In this document: piece after piece, positions 36,994-48,586 of the stretch | Position numbering within the stretch: the stretch's first letter is position 1 | How the letters are laid out: each line of letters begins with the position of its first letter | Assembly (NCBI GenBank): GCA_023014365.1 | Contig: JAEBUN010000010.1 | Coordinates: 744,001-808,000, forward strand | Direction: 5' to 3' | Origin: Lepiota brunneoincarnata | Lineage: Eukaryota > Basidiomycota > Agaricomycetes > Agaricales > Agaricaceae | DNA: 64,000 bases | Translations under genes and position numbers: made by a program | The notes under the pieces: generated by a model | The model's database searches: none | The model's input: only the letters and a program-made list of their open reading frames with translations | What the model was told of the DNA's origin: nothing

Positions 36994-37738
36994 TTATACA
37001 CGCTTCTGCACAGGGGGGAATTCGATGGGTGCTTTAGTTCTTGCCGCTTCACCGTACGTCAGAACACCAACGTAGGGCATCACATTATATTTGAGGGAGT
37101 AGTGTGCGGGTTCCGCGTTCCTGGAGATCATAAGAATTGTATCGACGGAGGCAGGGGACGACTCACTTGAAAGTTTTCGTGAGTTCGCGAAGCATATACT
37201 TGTTCTTGCCCGATACTTTGAGATTGGCGTCTTCCTTGCGACGGATTATGCGATCCCAAATAACAACAGTATTTTCAGCCTACAATGGAATAAGTATACG
37301 GGTGCACAGTAGTTGTGAGTCCTGCTCGCCTTGTTCGTGTTGTTAAACCCAGCCTCTGCCCAAACAAAGAGTTGTTTCGTGTTCCAATGAAAGAGAGGCC
37401 TGAGGTCTGCATAAAGCCGAAATTATTCGGGATCAAACAAACAATTCACTACAAGGGACAAGGCGACGCACCAGCTGTAATATTGAAGTTGACAAAGGCC
37501 AGCTCCTGCTTTGAATAAGCCTTTCTGGCACCAGATGCAGGATAACTGGAGAGTGTGAAGTTCATTTGATTGCTCGATACCATCGTGAAACGTACACTTT
37601 AACGGAAAGAAGTCCTAGGTCGCCTTTGGGGTCAGCTGTGAGGACGAACGAGGAGACCGCGATGGCCGTGAGGAGAGCCATCATGCACGAAGAGAGGAGT
37701 GCAGAGACATTGTTGATTCTGGAGAATATACTATGCAT
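36994..37738 (-). CDS. SPC3: Signal peptidase complex subunit 3 (SPC3/SPC22)
   Basis: Five short exons (37738-37596, 37545-37472, 37406-37330, 37279-37167, 37120-36994) give about 177 aa. The start MHSIFSRINNVSALLSSCMM is followed by a membrane anchor (ALLTAIAVSSFVL). The luminal domain reads SGARKAYSKQELAFVNFNI, then FHWNTKQLFVWAEAGFNNTN, AENTVVIWDRIIRRKEDANL, NKYMLRELTKTFK, YSLKYNVMPYVGVL and APIEFPPVQKRV. This is the subunit order of SPC3: an N-terminal type II anchor, F(V/I)NFNI, 'WNTKQ(L/V)F', 'N..VIWD.II', 'Y.....L...'. It stabilises the complex that removes signal peptides in the ER lumen. Because exons are short, no long open frame marks the gene. The third intron (37280-37329) appears to use a GC donor. 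Head to head with ASA1, 111 bp apart. Confidence 0.9.
37280..37329 (-). other. GC-AG intron in SPC3
   Basis: On the minus strand the donor reads AACAAG|GCGAGC and the acceptor CATTGTAG. Removing 50 nt joins NNTNK to AENTVVIWDRII in frame. No GT donor in the vicinity restores this conserved stretch. GCGAGC is a weak donor even for the GC class. Confidence 0.6.
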
Positions 37739-37849
37739 GTCTGGGTATCTGGATGTAAAGGGGATGGGTGGACACGTTGGTTTCGACGCGTTCAGAATTG
37801 CTTGGCATCAGCCTGGGAACCATACAAACACCACCACTTGTGCTCCTCC

Positions 37850-39433
37850 ATGTCGGTACCTCCTCCAGCCGCACCGACCCATCTTCTCCGACTGCATTCC
37901 AATCCAATCAATGCTCTGGCGTTCTCGCAAGACAATGAACGTCTGTACTCGGGTGACACATCAGGTTTGGTCGTAGTCACATCTATGCGCAGCCTTCGAG
38001 CAATCACAAAATGGCAACCCCACACCGATGGCCTCCTCGGCATTGAAGAATGGGAAGATGAGATCGTCACGTACGCCGGCGCCTCTTGATTAACTCACAA
38101 TCCTGGTCACCACATCTAAGGTAGTCATGGGCGAGACAACAAACTCCATGTATGGAAGCGCATCATTGAGCTCCCCGAATCTGTTCGACTAGGCGATACA
38201 GCCGTGAGCCTGGATGTGCCCTTACCACAACTTTGTTATTCCATGGATGTCAATGCTTTGAACTACTGTCGCTTCTCTTTGATGCCGCTCGAATCACTCC
38301 CGGGATCAGAGAACAGCGAAAAGAAAGCCCTCGTTGCTCTTCCTGGCCTGATTGACTCGTCTGTGGTCAGTTGTCCGACGTTATCTCCGTTATCACGCTG
38401 AAATTGAATGATCCTGTCAGGCTGATATTTGGTCTTTACCTTCGAAGGATAGGGTGCACGCTGCTATTGGTCAAGAAATTCAACGGTCTATTTTCTCTAC
38501 AGACCTCCAAGGCAGAAATGCGTCGGGTAAACACGTATTTCCCCTGTTCATGGGTCCCATGTTGAATGAGGTTGTATTGCAGGTATCATCATGTCTCTAC
38601 ACTTATTCACGCGACGCGCCGAATCACAAAATGAATCTGGCCACAAGGAATTATGTCTCTTATGCGCATATGAGAGCGGCAGCGTCTCACTGCGCAAGTA
38701 TACACGCAACGATCACCCCGTCTCTGTTGAAGGAATGGGTTGGGAGATCCTCTGGACATCTAAACTCCACGCTGAAACGGGTAAGTAAACAAGGTGTCGT
38801 TGCACTTCTTTTCTACCTGCTCACTCTTTAGAACAGTAATGGCAATGAGAGTATCACGACAAAATGATTTCGCGATCACGGTTTCAGCGGACCATCTTGT
38901 GTGCCGCTACGATATTTCAGTATGTTCACCCCACCCTTAACCTTAATAGCTGACTCATTTATCCCTCTACTGATCATTCAAACCATAAAAAGGCGGCAAT
39001 CAAATCCTTGGAAAGCGCGTGCATAGCCCATAGGACAAAGCACCCCGGAAACGGGTCCATTGCCATCAGGGATGATGGCAAAATCTGCGCCATTGGCAGT
39101 TGGGATGGTAGGCAAGTAGAAAAATATTATGTGTATTGTGAGTGTGTGGATTGACAGCCCTACCTTTCCATTGCTTCAAGTATTCGGCTATTCTCCACGC
39201 GCTTGATGAAGCCACTCGGGACACTCAAATATCATAAATCAAGCTGTCAAGCACTGGAATTCGCTCGATCTCCCGCTGATGGCTCAGAGTCTGTTCCACA
39301 TCTGATGAACCAAAATGATAGTGACGATGAACTAACCTCAGAGGAGATGGCCAAACGGAAACGTTGGCTAGTTGGTGGTGGCAAGGACACTAGGGTCTCC
39401 ATTTGGTCCCTCATTAGCTTCTCCAGATCCTAG
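37850..39433 (+). CDS. ASA1: ASTRA-associated protein 1 (WD40 repeat protein)
   Basis: Multi-exon. The start MSVPPPAAPTHLLRLHSNPI leads to a first WD repeat (NALAFSQDNERLYSGDTSG). Later repeats give HGRDNKLHVWKR, LCLLCAYESGSVSLRKY, WEILWTSKLHAE, DFAITVSADHLVCRYDIS, GNGSIAIRDDGKICAIGSWDG and LMKPLGTLKYHKSSCQALEF. The end RWLVGGGKDTRVSIWSLISF is the signature C-terminus of Asa1/GNB1L proteins. An acidic stretch (NDSDDELTSEEM) precedes it. Asa1 belongs to the ASTRA or Tel2-Tti1-Tti2 chaperone group that helps mature PI3K-like kinases such as TOR and ATM/ATR. Introns are short; the one near 38550-38580 is less certain. Confidence 0.88.
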
Positions 39434-39615
39434 AGAAAGGAGCTTCGTGTTATTATGCAGCTTCTAAGTAAAGAGTAATATACAACCCGACTGCTCTAAG
39501 CAGCCTCGTTAACCTTGACAACAGTAGTGCGAGTTCATAGATAAGCCAGAAATCAGAGAATGAATGCTGTTTCGTAAATAGGGGATATAGAAGGCAGCAC
39601 GAGAAACACAATAAA

Positions 39616-41042
39616 TCAAAGAAGTCCGGCGGCCCTCAGGTCTCGCGCCAACCTCGCCTCGGCCGCGGCCTCTGGGGTAGGTGCCCCATGGATCCTTTCA
39701 TCGTCATCTTCATTGAATGCAATCCCAAAGACATTCTCAATGTTACGCCTGATCGCCCGATCACGTTCTATGTCTTCAAGGGTTGGGGGTGTTGAGGGAG
39801 ATCGTAACGCATTTTCCCAGCGTTTAATCCGCCAGAAACCGATGACTGAAGACAGAATAAGGAACCAGCCTAGAATAAGCATATGTTGGGATGATTAGTA
39901 TCTCTGGGCATATATAAACATCAGTTTCTGATGGACGGCTTACCAAGGGTCATGAAGAAGAAAGAAAGCCAGTCCCGTGATGACACGGAAAGAATAGCGT
40001 CGTCAGGCATAGGTGCTGTCGTGGATGAGGCATCTGCCGTGATGTTTCCTGTAGAAGGCCAGATATCGTAACTTGTAGCGGGCTCTTGCGGATTGGCGCT
40101 GTCGCTGCCCTCTGAGCCTATCGTACGCGAATAGAAACCGAGCTGAATGAGTGTTAGGCCAAGACCAGCGCGGGAACCGTATTTAGCGGCGTGGGAGGTG
40201 TGTAGCAGGTAGGTCAGAAGGAAACCGACGAATTGGAAGAAGAATGAGATAAAAGCATTGATACAGAAAACCAAGAAAGAGCCAGTAGGGAGGTCCTCGA
40301 TGATCATGTCTGCACCCGGTTCCACCGCCATGGGGGCATGCACAGTGGTTTCCCAGTATGGCGGGACTGCATCTGCTTGTGCTTCCGCATAAGACTATAA
40401 AGAGAGCAAGAGTTTTCTCCCTTCAATTACAGAGGAAAAGGTACCATAGAAAAAATCGCTCACGGGGGGTGTTTCCTTCTGTGTTTCTTCAGGCATAAGA
40501 TGGACCTCTCCGTCATCAGAGCGCACGACACGAGCCGCCTGGGGTTTCGCCATGACATTAGCAAAAACGCCATCATTTTCTGTCCCTCCCCCAATTGCTC
40601 GTGAAGTTCCCGCTTCAGTGGGAACTGGAGTATAATGGGTTGGTAAAAGACCCCCTGCAATTCTTCTGAAAATCGAGCGGCGGGGCGCAGAGGGCCTGGT
40701 GGGCGATGAAGGCAGAATGCCGTTGCTGTTGCCAATATCGTTGGGCAGTGCCCTTGCAGACGGCCGTGGCGGGGATCCGGGTGGAGGATAGTCATACTCG
40801 TATTCCCGCTCGAAGTCGTATGCTCCGGGAATGGCACTCGCCATTCGCCCAGATGTTGTGGGAGTCGCTAGAGGCGAGGACATCTGTGCATCTGTGCCGT
40901 TGCGATTGGTCAGAGGCGTCAGCTCATGAGAATGGTGTGTGTCGTCGTCGTCGTCGTTATCGGACTCGAAGGCCTCCTCCATCTCCCGTTCGGCGTCCTG
41001 CGTCGTGATTGGGAGAATTGGCCTGTATCTTGATGAGGACAT
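39616..41042 (-). CDS. BSD2: Bsd2 / NDFIP-type Rsp5 adaptor membrane protein
   Basis: Three exons (41042-40464, 40394-39944, 39869-39616) give about 427 aa. The N-terminal half is disordered, acidic then Pro-rich (ESDNDDDDDTHHSHE, YDYPPPGSPPRPS). The motif FANVMAKPQ is typical of the family. Splicing of exons 1 and 2 creates PPSY, and VPPYWETTV follows, giving two PY-type motifs for the WW domains of an Rsp5/NEDD4 ubiquitin ligase. The membrane part has three helices, with SFFFQFVGFLLTYLLHTSHA and AAKYGSRAGLGLTLIQLGFY, the hallmark of Bsd2/NDFIP, then WFLILSSVIGFW. The protein recruits the ligase to Golgi or endosome membranes to sort metal transporters and misfolded membrane proteins. The start was set at MSSSRYRPILP. 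Confidence 0.92.
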
Positions 41043-41466
41043 GGTTTGAGGAGGGTGGTTGAAGGATCTAGAGAGTTTGTGACTGGCTTCAGCCCAGGGC
41101 TTCGAGCGCAAGTGATGGACACTGCAAAACGTCGCCCTGCGAATGATTGATGTGTCTCCTATTTGGGCGAAAATCACACACGCCACAGTCCATCATTTGA
41201 TTGATTTGGTGCTTAGCGGTGGAACCCAGGGGCATCAGCGCAAATGAGTTGTATGTCGAAGGGAGTAAAAACAGTTATAATACATTCAAGGCAAACACTA
41301 ATGCTACAAGGATTCGAACACTCAGACAGTGTACATGAAGTAAATACTAATGATACAAGAGTTCCAAATACACGAGATAGAAATACACTGGAGGAAGAAT
41401 GAAAATGAAACAAATGTGCTGGTGGAGGTATGCGATGTTGAGAAATGTGAAGTCCACTCTTAAAAT
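41043..41466. other. Intergenic region
   Basis: Promoter of BSD2 and 3' flank of the C2H2 gene. It contains imperfect repeats of a 'tacattcaaggcaaacactaatgctacaag'-like unit near 41280-41360. No gene. Confidence 0.4.
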
Positions 41467-42763
41467 CTACTCATTAATGTCGGATTGCGAAGGGCGGTAG
41501 CGACAGTGTTTGGTACGATGGCGTTTAGCCTCAGCCCGAGTCCCAAAGAATCTTGAACAATCCCCCTGCTTACAGGCATATGGTTTAATCCCCAAGTGTG
41601 AGTTCTGATGACCTACGCAAAAAAGAACAGTCAGGCTACGACAGCCTATCGGATGCTGATTTCGACTCACTTTTAAAATTATGCCTCGAGGTGATTGTTG
41701 CACCACATGAAGGCAACGGACAATAAAAGAGCTTCTTGCCAGAGTTGGTCCGTCTTTGTTGGCTGATGGCCCGGGTACGGTCAGACCCTACTCTGTCTAC
41801 TACAAGACCCGAATATTGTGATGATGGATCACCCGCCAGAACCGGGGCAGTTTCCTCTGTACCGAATATTGGCTGAACCGTAGTACAGGATGTTGGTGGA
41901 AATGATTGCATTGGTGCCTCCGGAGCGAAATACTGGCTACCAGAGCCGAAAGTACCACCATTTGAGGCATTAGGTGAGTGGAAGATGTCAGAGCCAGATG
42001 AAGTAAAATCATCTGACATAGAAGGTGGCGAGCTGAGGCTTCTGTTGTGACCAAAGGACATATCCACCTGGGAATATGCGAAAACGAAGGGGCTAGGGTG
42101 GGCTGATAAACTTGAGGTTAGGAATTCGTCATGAGAGTGGGAGCGACCATGGGGGAAGGGGCGTAATTGGACTGATCCCTGGGCATCAAAAGGGTCGGGA
42201 GAGGGACTAGCTTCGGCACGAACTTGACATCCCAAGTACATCCCATAGTAGGGTCTTGGGTTCTGCGCTGCATCTTGAGGGCGGAGACGTCCCGGAACTG
42301 GTGGGTGTGTCCAGTGGCCTTCATTTGCCAAATGTCCAGAAGAGATTCCTAACGGGGACTTGGGTTGAGCCACCAATTCTAATCCCAAGCTATTTAACGG
42401 ACTGGCGGACGACCGTAACAAACCAGCGTCGTGGTGTTGAGGAACATATCTAGAAGGACTGTTCACTTCGGCAATATGGGCGCCTGTTTGATACGGGGTA
42501 CCTATGTTGAACAGTGGTGGTGAGTTTAAGCCTCTGATCAATCCGTTATGCTCACTGAGAAGAGAGCCGTTGCTTGATTGGGGTGAGTTCCCGTGGGAAG
42601 CAAATGCATCCTGTACCTCTAGTCCCCCAAAGTATGGACGAGAAGCGTTCCAATTGGTCGATTGACCTCCATTGCCCACAAGAGGCGCGACGATTGGTTG
42701 GATCTGCGAGGATGAAAGCTCGATTCCCGCCGCACTGTTCGATCCGTTAATATTAAATGCCAA
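41467..42763 (-). CDS. C2H2 zinc-finger transcription factor
   Basis: Two exons; the large first exon starts at 42763 (MAFNINGSNSAAGIELSSSQ). About 345 residues are Ser/Pro/Asn/Gln-rich and probably disordered. The C-terminus has two fingers. The first, CPLPSCGATITSRHNFKSH followed by QNSH, is split by an intron (gtgagt...gcgtag, about 41613-41671). The second is CKQGDCSRFFGTRAEAKRH followed by RTKH. Both have C-4-C-12-H-3-H spacing. The frame ends at 41467. A long low-complexity activation-type region with a terminal pair of fingers is common in Agaricomycete regulators. No specific orthologue is recognised. The start is not certain because an upstream non-coding exon is possible. Confidence 0.85.
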
Positions 42764-43305
42764 ACAAGGCGAGCTGGACCGACACCGACCTGCGATCGTG
42801 ACTCGAGGACCCTTGCATAGCTGAGTCGCCGTACAGGAAGACGTGGGGTAAAGTCGACGGCATCTGTGAAAAACGCGGAAAGGAAAGCGGGGAGGGGGTG
42901 GTGTGCCAAGCCAATTGTTGCAGCAATTTATTGCCCAGGGAGTGATCCGAAGGGTGAGGTCGTCTCGTGGACAAGGAAAAGATCTGAAGATCTGCGAGTG
43001 TATGGAACTAGGGTTAGTTACATTGTACTATGGGAGCCCCAGCGGCTCAGAAATGATGTTGGAAGCAGATGGGCTCGGCTGCTCAACCATCAGAGGTATC
43101 AAGAACCATCATCTGATCTATAAGGAAGATGTCGAGGACCAGTGGTCCAGAAGCTGATCTACGTTCATGCGGACTGTGAAGATTCAGGTTATTAGAACTG
43201 CCTTAGCAACGAGCTGGCAATTACAAGCACTCACAGATTTCACTCTCCATCTACTAAAGTGCAAGCGCTTTTGATCTAGCCCTGGGCCATTCATCACCGG
43301 GATCA
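42764..43305. other. Intergenic region
   Basis: This is the C2H2 promoter and the 3' flank of the LysM gene. Two overlapping plus frames (42866-43157) show no motif. No gene is supported. Confidence 0.4.
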
Positions 43306-44389
43306 TCAGGATTTCCATGGCCACCATGTTGGCTTTGTATTGTTTTCTGAGAGAATGCTCGCCGTGGTGCTTTGTGAAGGAAAACGATGTAGTTGTGGGC
43401 TTCCTTGATTCTGCTCCCATTCTTCATCTTCCAGATACATATCGACCGCTGCCTCTCCGAGACCCACAGCGGAGGCTCCTGCAACTAATTCACCGGGACG
43501 AGATTTCCCTTCTAAACCTTCTTTACGTTTGTTCGTAAACTCATTTACGACCTCCGGATCCTCAGCGAGAGCAACATAGGCTTTCGCGACTCGCCAATCG
43601 GCTTCTTTCGTAACCATTTGCAGTCTCTTTTCGGCACGCTCTCTCGCACGTTGAGCCTCCCGACGGGACTGGTCTTCCTCAGTCAAAACATACTGGAGTG
43701 GCACAGGTTTAGATGATGGGGGAAGCTCCAGGAATGCCCTGGTGTGCAATATATGTGGCGTGGTGCTCAGCGTGCTGGGGGGCAGCCTGTTAAGCTGACA
43801 AAGTTCTCGTGCCTATGCCAGATCAACACGCTGTGCCTAACGTATTAGTGGAAAACAATATACCTCGACCCCAAAACGAAGAGCAATTCCATGAACAGTG
43901 TCATTCGGATTGATGTAGTATTTCCGTGATGATGATACAACATTCGGATCACAGGCTGGTGGGGAAGCATCAGAGAGGGAGGGTAACGAAGGTGATGTCG
44001 GTGGATTATTCGTGATGGAGTGCCTCACTGCCTCTTGATCAGCGAGCGGGGCGGCGGGTAGAGATGACTCAAGGGGTACTCGACATACCGACCACCTGAT
44101 CCTCGACATCTTCGTCACTGTCATCACCCAACACAAACACCTCTTCATCTTTTGTGGGAGCGTTGAGTTGGGAGACATTCATGGCGGAGCCGATGGCTCT
44201 GGAGCTTGTGGTAGCTGCCTTGACACTGCCTAGGCATGCGAGACATGGGTCGTAGCTTGTGAGCCGAGGGTTGGCGCGCACACAGGAATCACAAATGACT
44301 CGACTGCAACAGCGAGTGATGTGAAGTGTCGTGTCCCTGGACCGTATAGAGGAAGAGCAAGCAAGACACAGCTCTAAGTCGTGTTTCAT
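43306..44389 (-). CDS. LysM-domain protein with N-terminal Cys-rich zinc finger
   Basis: Three exons. The start MKHDLELCLACSSSI (44389) is preferred; an in-frame ATG lies at 44431. The N-terminus has paired cysteines C-2-C, CC, C-2-C and C-2-C (CLAC, RCC, CDSC, CLAC) within 60 residues, a RING- or ribbon-like zinc site. Then comes an acidic piece (GDDSDEDVEDQ) and a Pro/Ser linker. A LysM domain follows (YYINPNDTVHGIALRFGVE joined by a splice to ARELCQLNRLPPST). The C-terminal part is charged and helical (SRREAQRARERAEKRLQ). No signal peptide is visible, so the LysM is probably intracellular, as in the LYSMD proteins of animals and related fungal proteins of unknown function. Head to head with ATG17; the starts are 104 bp apart. 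Confidence 0.85.
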
Positions 44390-44493
44390 GGCTAACGACA
44401 ACTTGTCATTCGTTAGTGTGGGAGAAGTCACTTTGTGTAGTCATCTGACTTGCCCCTAATCCGGTCCAAGCGATCACACAGCTGGACTCGCGA

Positions 44494-46391
44494 ATGGGTC
44501 CTGTACCACTGTCGCCGGAGCAACCCCACCTTGTTTCGCTTGTGCTGCAATCCAAGAAGGCTCTCCAACATGGCCAACAGATGTGTTCGCACGCACATAC
44601 ATGCTCAAGCGCGACTGCGAAAGCTGCCATCGACGCACTGGCCCTCGACGCCAAGGTCCGTTGGATGAGTGAAGCTATCATCGAGCAACTCAAGGTGTGG
44701 AAGTCGGGTTCATGAGAAGAGAATGTGTACTGATATAATCACAAGCTAGCTCTTTCAGTAGCAAAGGGCATCGAGGAAAAGCGTGCATACCTCAACAAGC
44801 AGATTCAGGTAGTCGAATCCCTCTCCCTCTGGGCACCGTGGTCTCATGCCGTCACCCAGGCTTGGGATGCTTCACGCTCTCATTATACTGACGAACTCGA
44901 AAATATACTTGAATCGCTCGGGTCTCAGCTTGTGCCTCCCGAGTTCCATCAAACATCTACAGACTCCTCGCTGTTTGGCAGTCAACACTCGGACCAGGAA
45001 TCCAAGGCACATGATCGGGCCAGCGGAAACGCCCAGCCCCCATCACCTTCAGCTACACTTCGGCATCATCAGGGCATTCTACCAGGGAATAAATCATCAA
45101 ACAACCGTCAGAAGGATAGGAAGCATTGGAAAAATCTTAGGGACTTTGTTGATGATCAAGCTATCGAAGACATCTTGGAAACCATAGAAGAGAATCGCAC
45201 TGCTCTTGATGTGGGTAGCAAGAAGTTCATACCTAGTCGAGTACAATGCTGAAATCTACAATGTTGGACAGGACCTGTTGGGGCGCACGGATGATTATCC
45301 CGAAACCCTTACCGGCGCTATCACATCCATTCGCTCCTCACTACCAGAGCCAAGTGTGGCGCCTCCCCTTGTAGCTCGTGTGCAAGACACGCTTACCGGG
45401 CAGGATGCCGTAGCCACATCTATGGCAGGTCTACTCGAGAGTTTGGCTTCCCATTACGAACAAATGGATACAGCTTTGAAGGATACCGAAGCTGGTGAGG
45501 TCTTCAATGAAGATGACCTTCAACGTACGTCATTTGTATGAACAACTACAGAGTTTGTTCTCTTACTCTTGCCTAGAGATGCATAGAGACGTCGAAGAGC
45601 TCCCAGCAATCCTTTCGGAATTAGAGGGGAGTGCCCGGCGAATTGACGGTTACCAGTAAGTACACCGGTCTCGCCAGACGATGGCTTCCTCACCGCAGTA
45701 TTTTTAGCGGCTTCCTTCTTACTACCCTGGAATCTTCGAGAGGCGATCTTGCCCACCTGAATAGCGTTCTGAACGATTTGGAGGAACTTGGGGATATCAT
45801 GGATGAGATGCTCCGAACTCAAGAAGAGGTGGAAGTACGTCCCAGGTTCAACGTATTGATAATTTCTCAACTTGTACTCAACAGTTGAAATGCGAAGAAG
45901 AACTAAATTCATTGCACGAGCAAATCCTGACGATACGTGATCTACATGAACGATACGTGGCATACCAGACTGCGTTCAACAACCTCATCGTCGAGATTGC
46001 CAGACGACGACTTTACAAGGAGGCCGCGGAGAACATTGTCAACGGGATGACTTCTCAGCTGACAGGTTTGGCTCAAGGTGAGAGGCCACTGTTCCAAGGT
46101 TGTTCGCTCCTATATATACATCCTTTCCAGAGGAGAATCAAGTCCGACGTCATTTCAATGCCCAGTATGGTGCCTCTCTGCCGGAAGATATATGTTTATG
46201 CATAGAAAACTCTCCGACCAAATGGAAGGTTGTCCCCTGGCCTGGAGATATTCCCGAAGTACTTCCCCACATCGATGATGATCTCCTCATGGAGGTGAGC
46301 TCTATCAGTCATGGATATCAATGAGCATTGATTTATTTGGGTTTTCCCTTAGGCAAGACGGGCTCTTGGCGGCCCAGAGGATCAGGCGTAG
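44494..46391 (+). CDS. ATG17: Autophagy scaffold Atg17
   Basis: Multi-exon. The start MGPVPLSPEQPHLVSLVLQS is followed by helices with SKKALQHGQQMC, WMSEAIIEQLK and LALSVAKGIEEKRAYLNKQI. The middle contains HWKNLRDFVDDQAIEDIL and ATSMAGLLESLASHYEQM, a region conserved in Atg17 ('LL.SL..HYD......'). The rest includes HRDVEELPAILSELEG, LNDLEELGDIMDEM, LHERYVAYQTAFNNLIVEI and RRLYKEAAENIVNGM, then the conserved end EENQVRRHFNAQYGASLPED, ENSPTKWKVVPWPGD and ARRALGGPEDQA. Almost all is coiled coil. Atg17 forms S-shaped dimers that assemble the Atg1 kinase complex at the site of autophagosome formation. The insertion around 45000-45100 is Ser/Pro/His-rich. Short introns were placed by frame. Confidence 0.88.
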
Positions 46392-46856
46392 TTGTGGCAA
46401 ATTATACGATCACCACCCATCGTTGACAGCGTTGTGCACCAGGATATATGCTTTCCTGTGCAATGCAATGGGAGTTTTAGATGTGCCTGAGGATAGAAAC
46501 ATATCCGGTGTCAGCCAGATACCTCCTGGTTGAAACAGTAGTGTGTTTCGCAATGAACCCTACAACTTACAGGGTGTCCCGTACCTTAGCCCGTACATCT
46601 GTGCAATGAATATTCTCTGTTGCAGTAGTTCACTTGCGTTCAGACTGCTAAACCCTGCACTCTGGAACTTGCAGGAGGGGGTTGCCGCCCGAAGGCAAGC
46701 GCACGGGAGACGTTGCAAGTGGATTATGCGATGCGTGGCTGTGCAATATGCTTTAGACTTACGGTCTCTGGCAAACAAATCATCATAATAGATTGCACTC
46801 AGCCAAAGCGTTGGATAACGACTCGAGCTTCAAGTTTTGCCGCATCGTACAGGAAC
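46392..46856. other. Intergenic region
   Basis: 3' flank of ATG17 and promoter of ARP3. Short overlapping frames, nothing recognisable. Confidence 0.45.
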
Positions 46857-48586
46857 ATGGCTCGTCTTGCACCTATTATATGTGATAACGGTACTGGATA
46901 CTCTAAAATTGGGTATGCCGCAATAGAACAATGAGAAATCATTCAGCTCAAATACTCTCTTCTAGATTCGCGGGTAATTCAGATCCTTCGTTGTATGTAT
47001 CATCTTATTTACCAAATCCACGACAGTCCAACTTACGAATCGCGAAGCGTATTTCCAACTGCCATCGCAACACGAGGCTCCCCTTCACAAACCTCTCGTG
47101 CCCCCGCCGTCCCTGCCAAACCAGGTCATCTCGCCTCTAAGCGTGGAGTCGAAGACCTTGACTTCTTTATCGGCGACGAGGCGCTCGCCAACGCGAAGAC
47201 ACCTGGATATGGTGTACACTATCCCATTCGACACGGCATGATCGACAATTGGGATTACATGGAACGGTACTGGGAGCAGACGATCTTCAAGTATCTGAGG
47301 GCAGAACCTGAGGACCACTACTTCCTTCTGGTACGCTTGGGCCCCCTTTTGTTTGTTTTGTTTTCACTGAGTCGCAATTGCTTGTGTAGACTGAGCCTCC
47401 TTTGAATGCGCCAGAAAACAGAGAGCAAACTGCGGAGATCTTCTTCGAGTCGTTCAACATTCAAGGTCTCTACATCGCAGTTCAGGCAGTGCTTGCTCTC
47501 GCCGCGTCCTGGACGTCCAACAAAGTCACAGACCGCACCCTCACCGGCACTGTCATCGATTCTGGCGATGGCGTTACACACGTTATTCCTTGCGCAGAGG
47601 GTTATGTCATTGGTAGTGCTATCAAACATATTCCGATTGCTGGGAGGGACATTTCGCAATTTGTGTTGAACTTGATGCGCGAGCGTGGAGAGATGGCCAA
47701 TGTCCCACCGGAGGATCAACTGAAGGTTGCGGGTAAGGTCAAGGAGAATTATAGTTATGTTTGCCAGGATATTGTAAGGGAGTTTAGGAAGTATGACGAG
47801 GATCCGTTGAAACACTTTGAGAGGTATGAAGGGGAAAGCTCGGTGACGGGCAGGGTAAGCTGTTTTCTTCTCCGATATGCCTTGGGATACTTGTCTGACT
47901 TGTCGCGATAGAAATATAGCCTCGACGTTGGATATGAGCGCTTCCTCGCACCCGAAATCTTCTTCAACCCAGAAATCTATTCTTCAGATTTCTTGACCCC
48001 AATACCCGAGATTGTTGATGATGTTATACAGAGCTCTCCCATTGACGTCCGTCGTGGGTTATACAAGGTGAGTTTAGATAGTTAGTTTCCTTTTGGGTTT
48101 CGCTTACCTGATCGGTGATAGAATATTGTGTTATCCGGAGGCTCGACTATGTTCCAGCACTTCGGCAACCGGCTGAAACGCGATCTCAAGCAGCTTGTCG
48201 ACCGTAGGCTTGACGCTAGCGCCCTAAGTAGCGGAAGCGCATTCAAGGTGAGCTCGTTAACCACGATTATTGTCAGCATCTCAACCTGTTATTCAGTCTT
48301 CCGGCGTTGAAGTTGAAGTGATCTCTCACAAACGCCAGCGGCACGTCTTGGTTTGTCAGATTCATCAGATGTTCCCCATTAATACCATTCTTCAGATATG
48401 CTGTCTGGTTCGGTGGCTCGCTGCTTGCTTCCTTGGTCAGTGCCTCATGCCCTGGATGAGGATAGTTCATTAATTTTTTTTCGTAAACAGCCCGAGTTCT
48501 ACACCTCTTGTCACACCAAAGCTCAATATGATGAAATTGGCCCTAGCATTTGTAGAAGATACCAGATTTTCGGCAGTGCTACTTGA
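46857..48586 (+). CDS. ARP3: Actin-related protein 3 (Arp2/3 complex)
   Basis: Multi-exon. The start [21 protein letters not shown] is the actin-fold phosphate loop. Then come a short exon [16 protein letters not shown], an Arp3-type insert, [172 protein letters not shown] and [19 protein letters not shown]. These are diagnostic of Arp3. With Arp2 it seeds branched actin filaments during endocytosis and polar growth. The C-terminus ([12 protein letters not shown]) is slightly unlike the usual ending. Confidence 0.95.
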
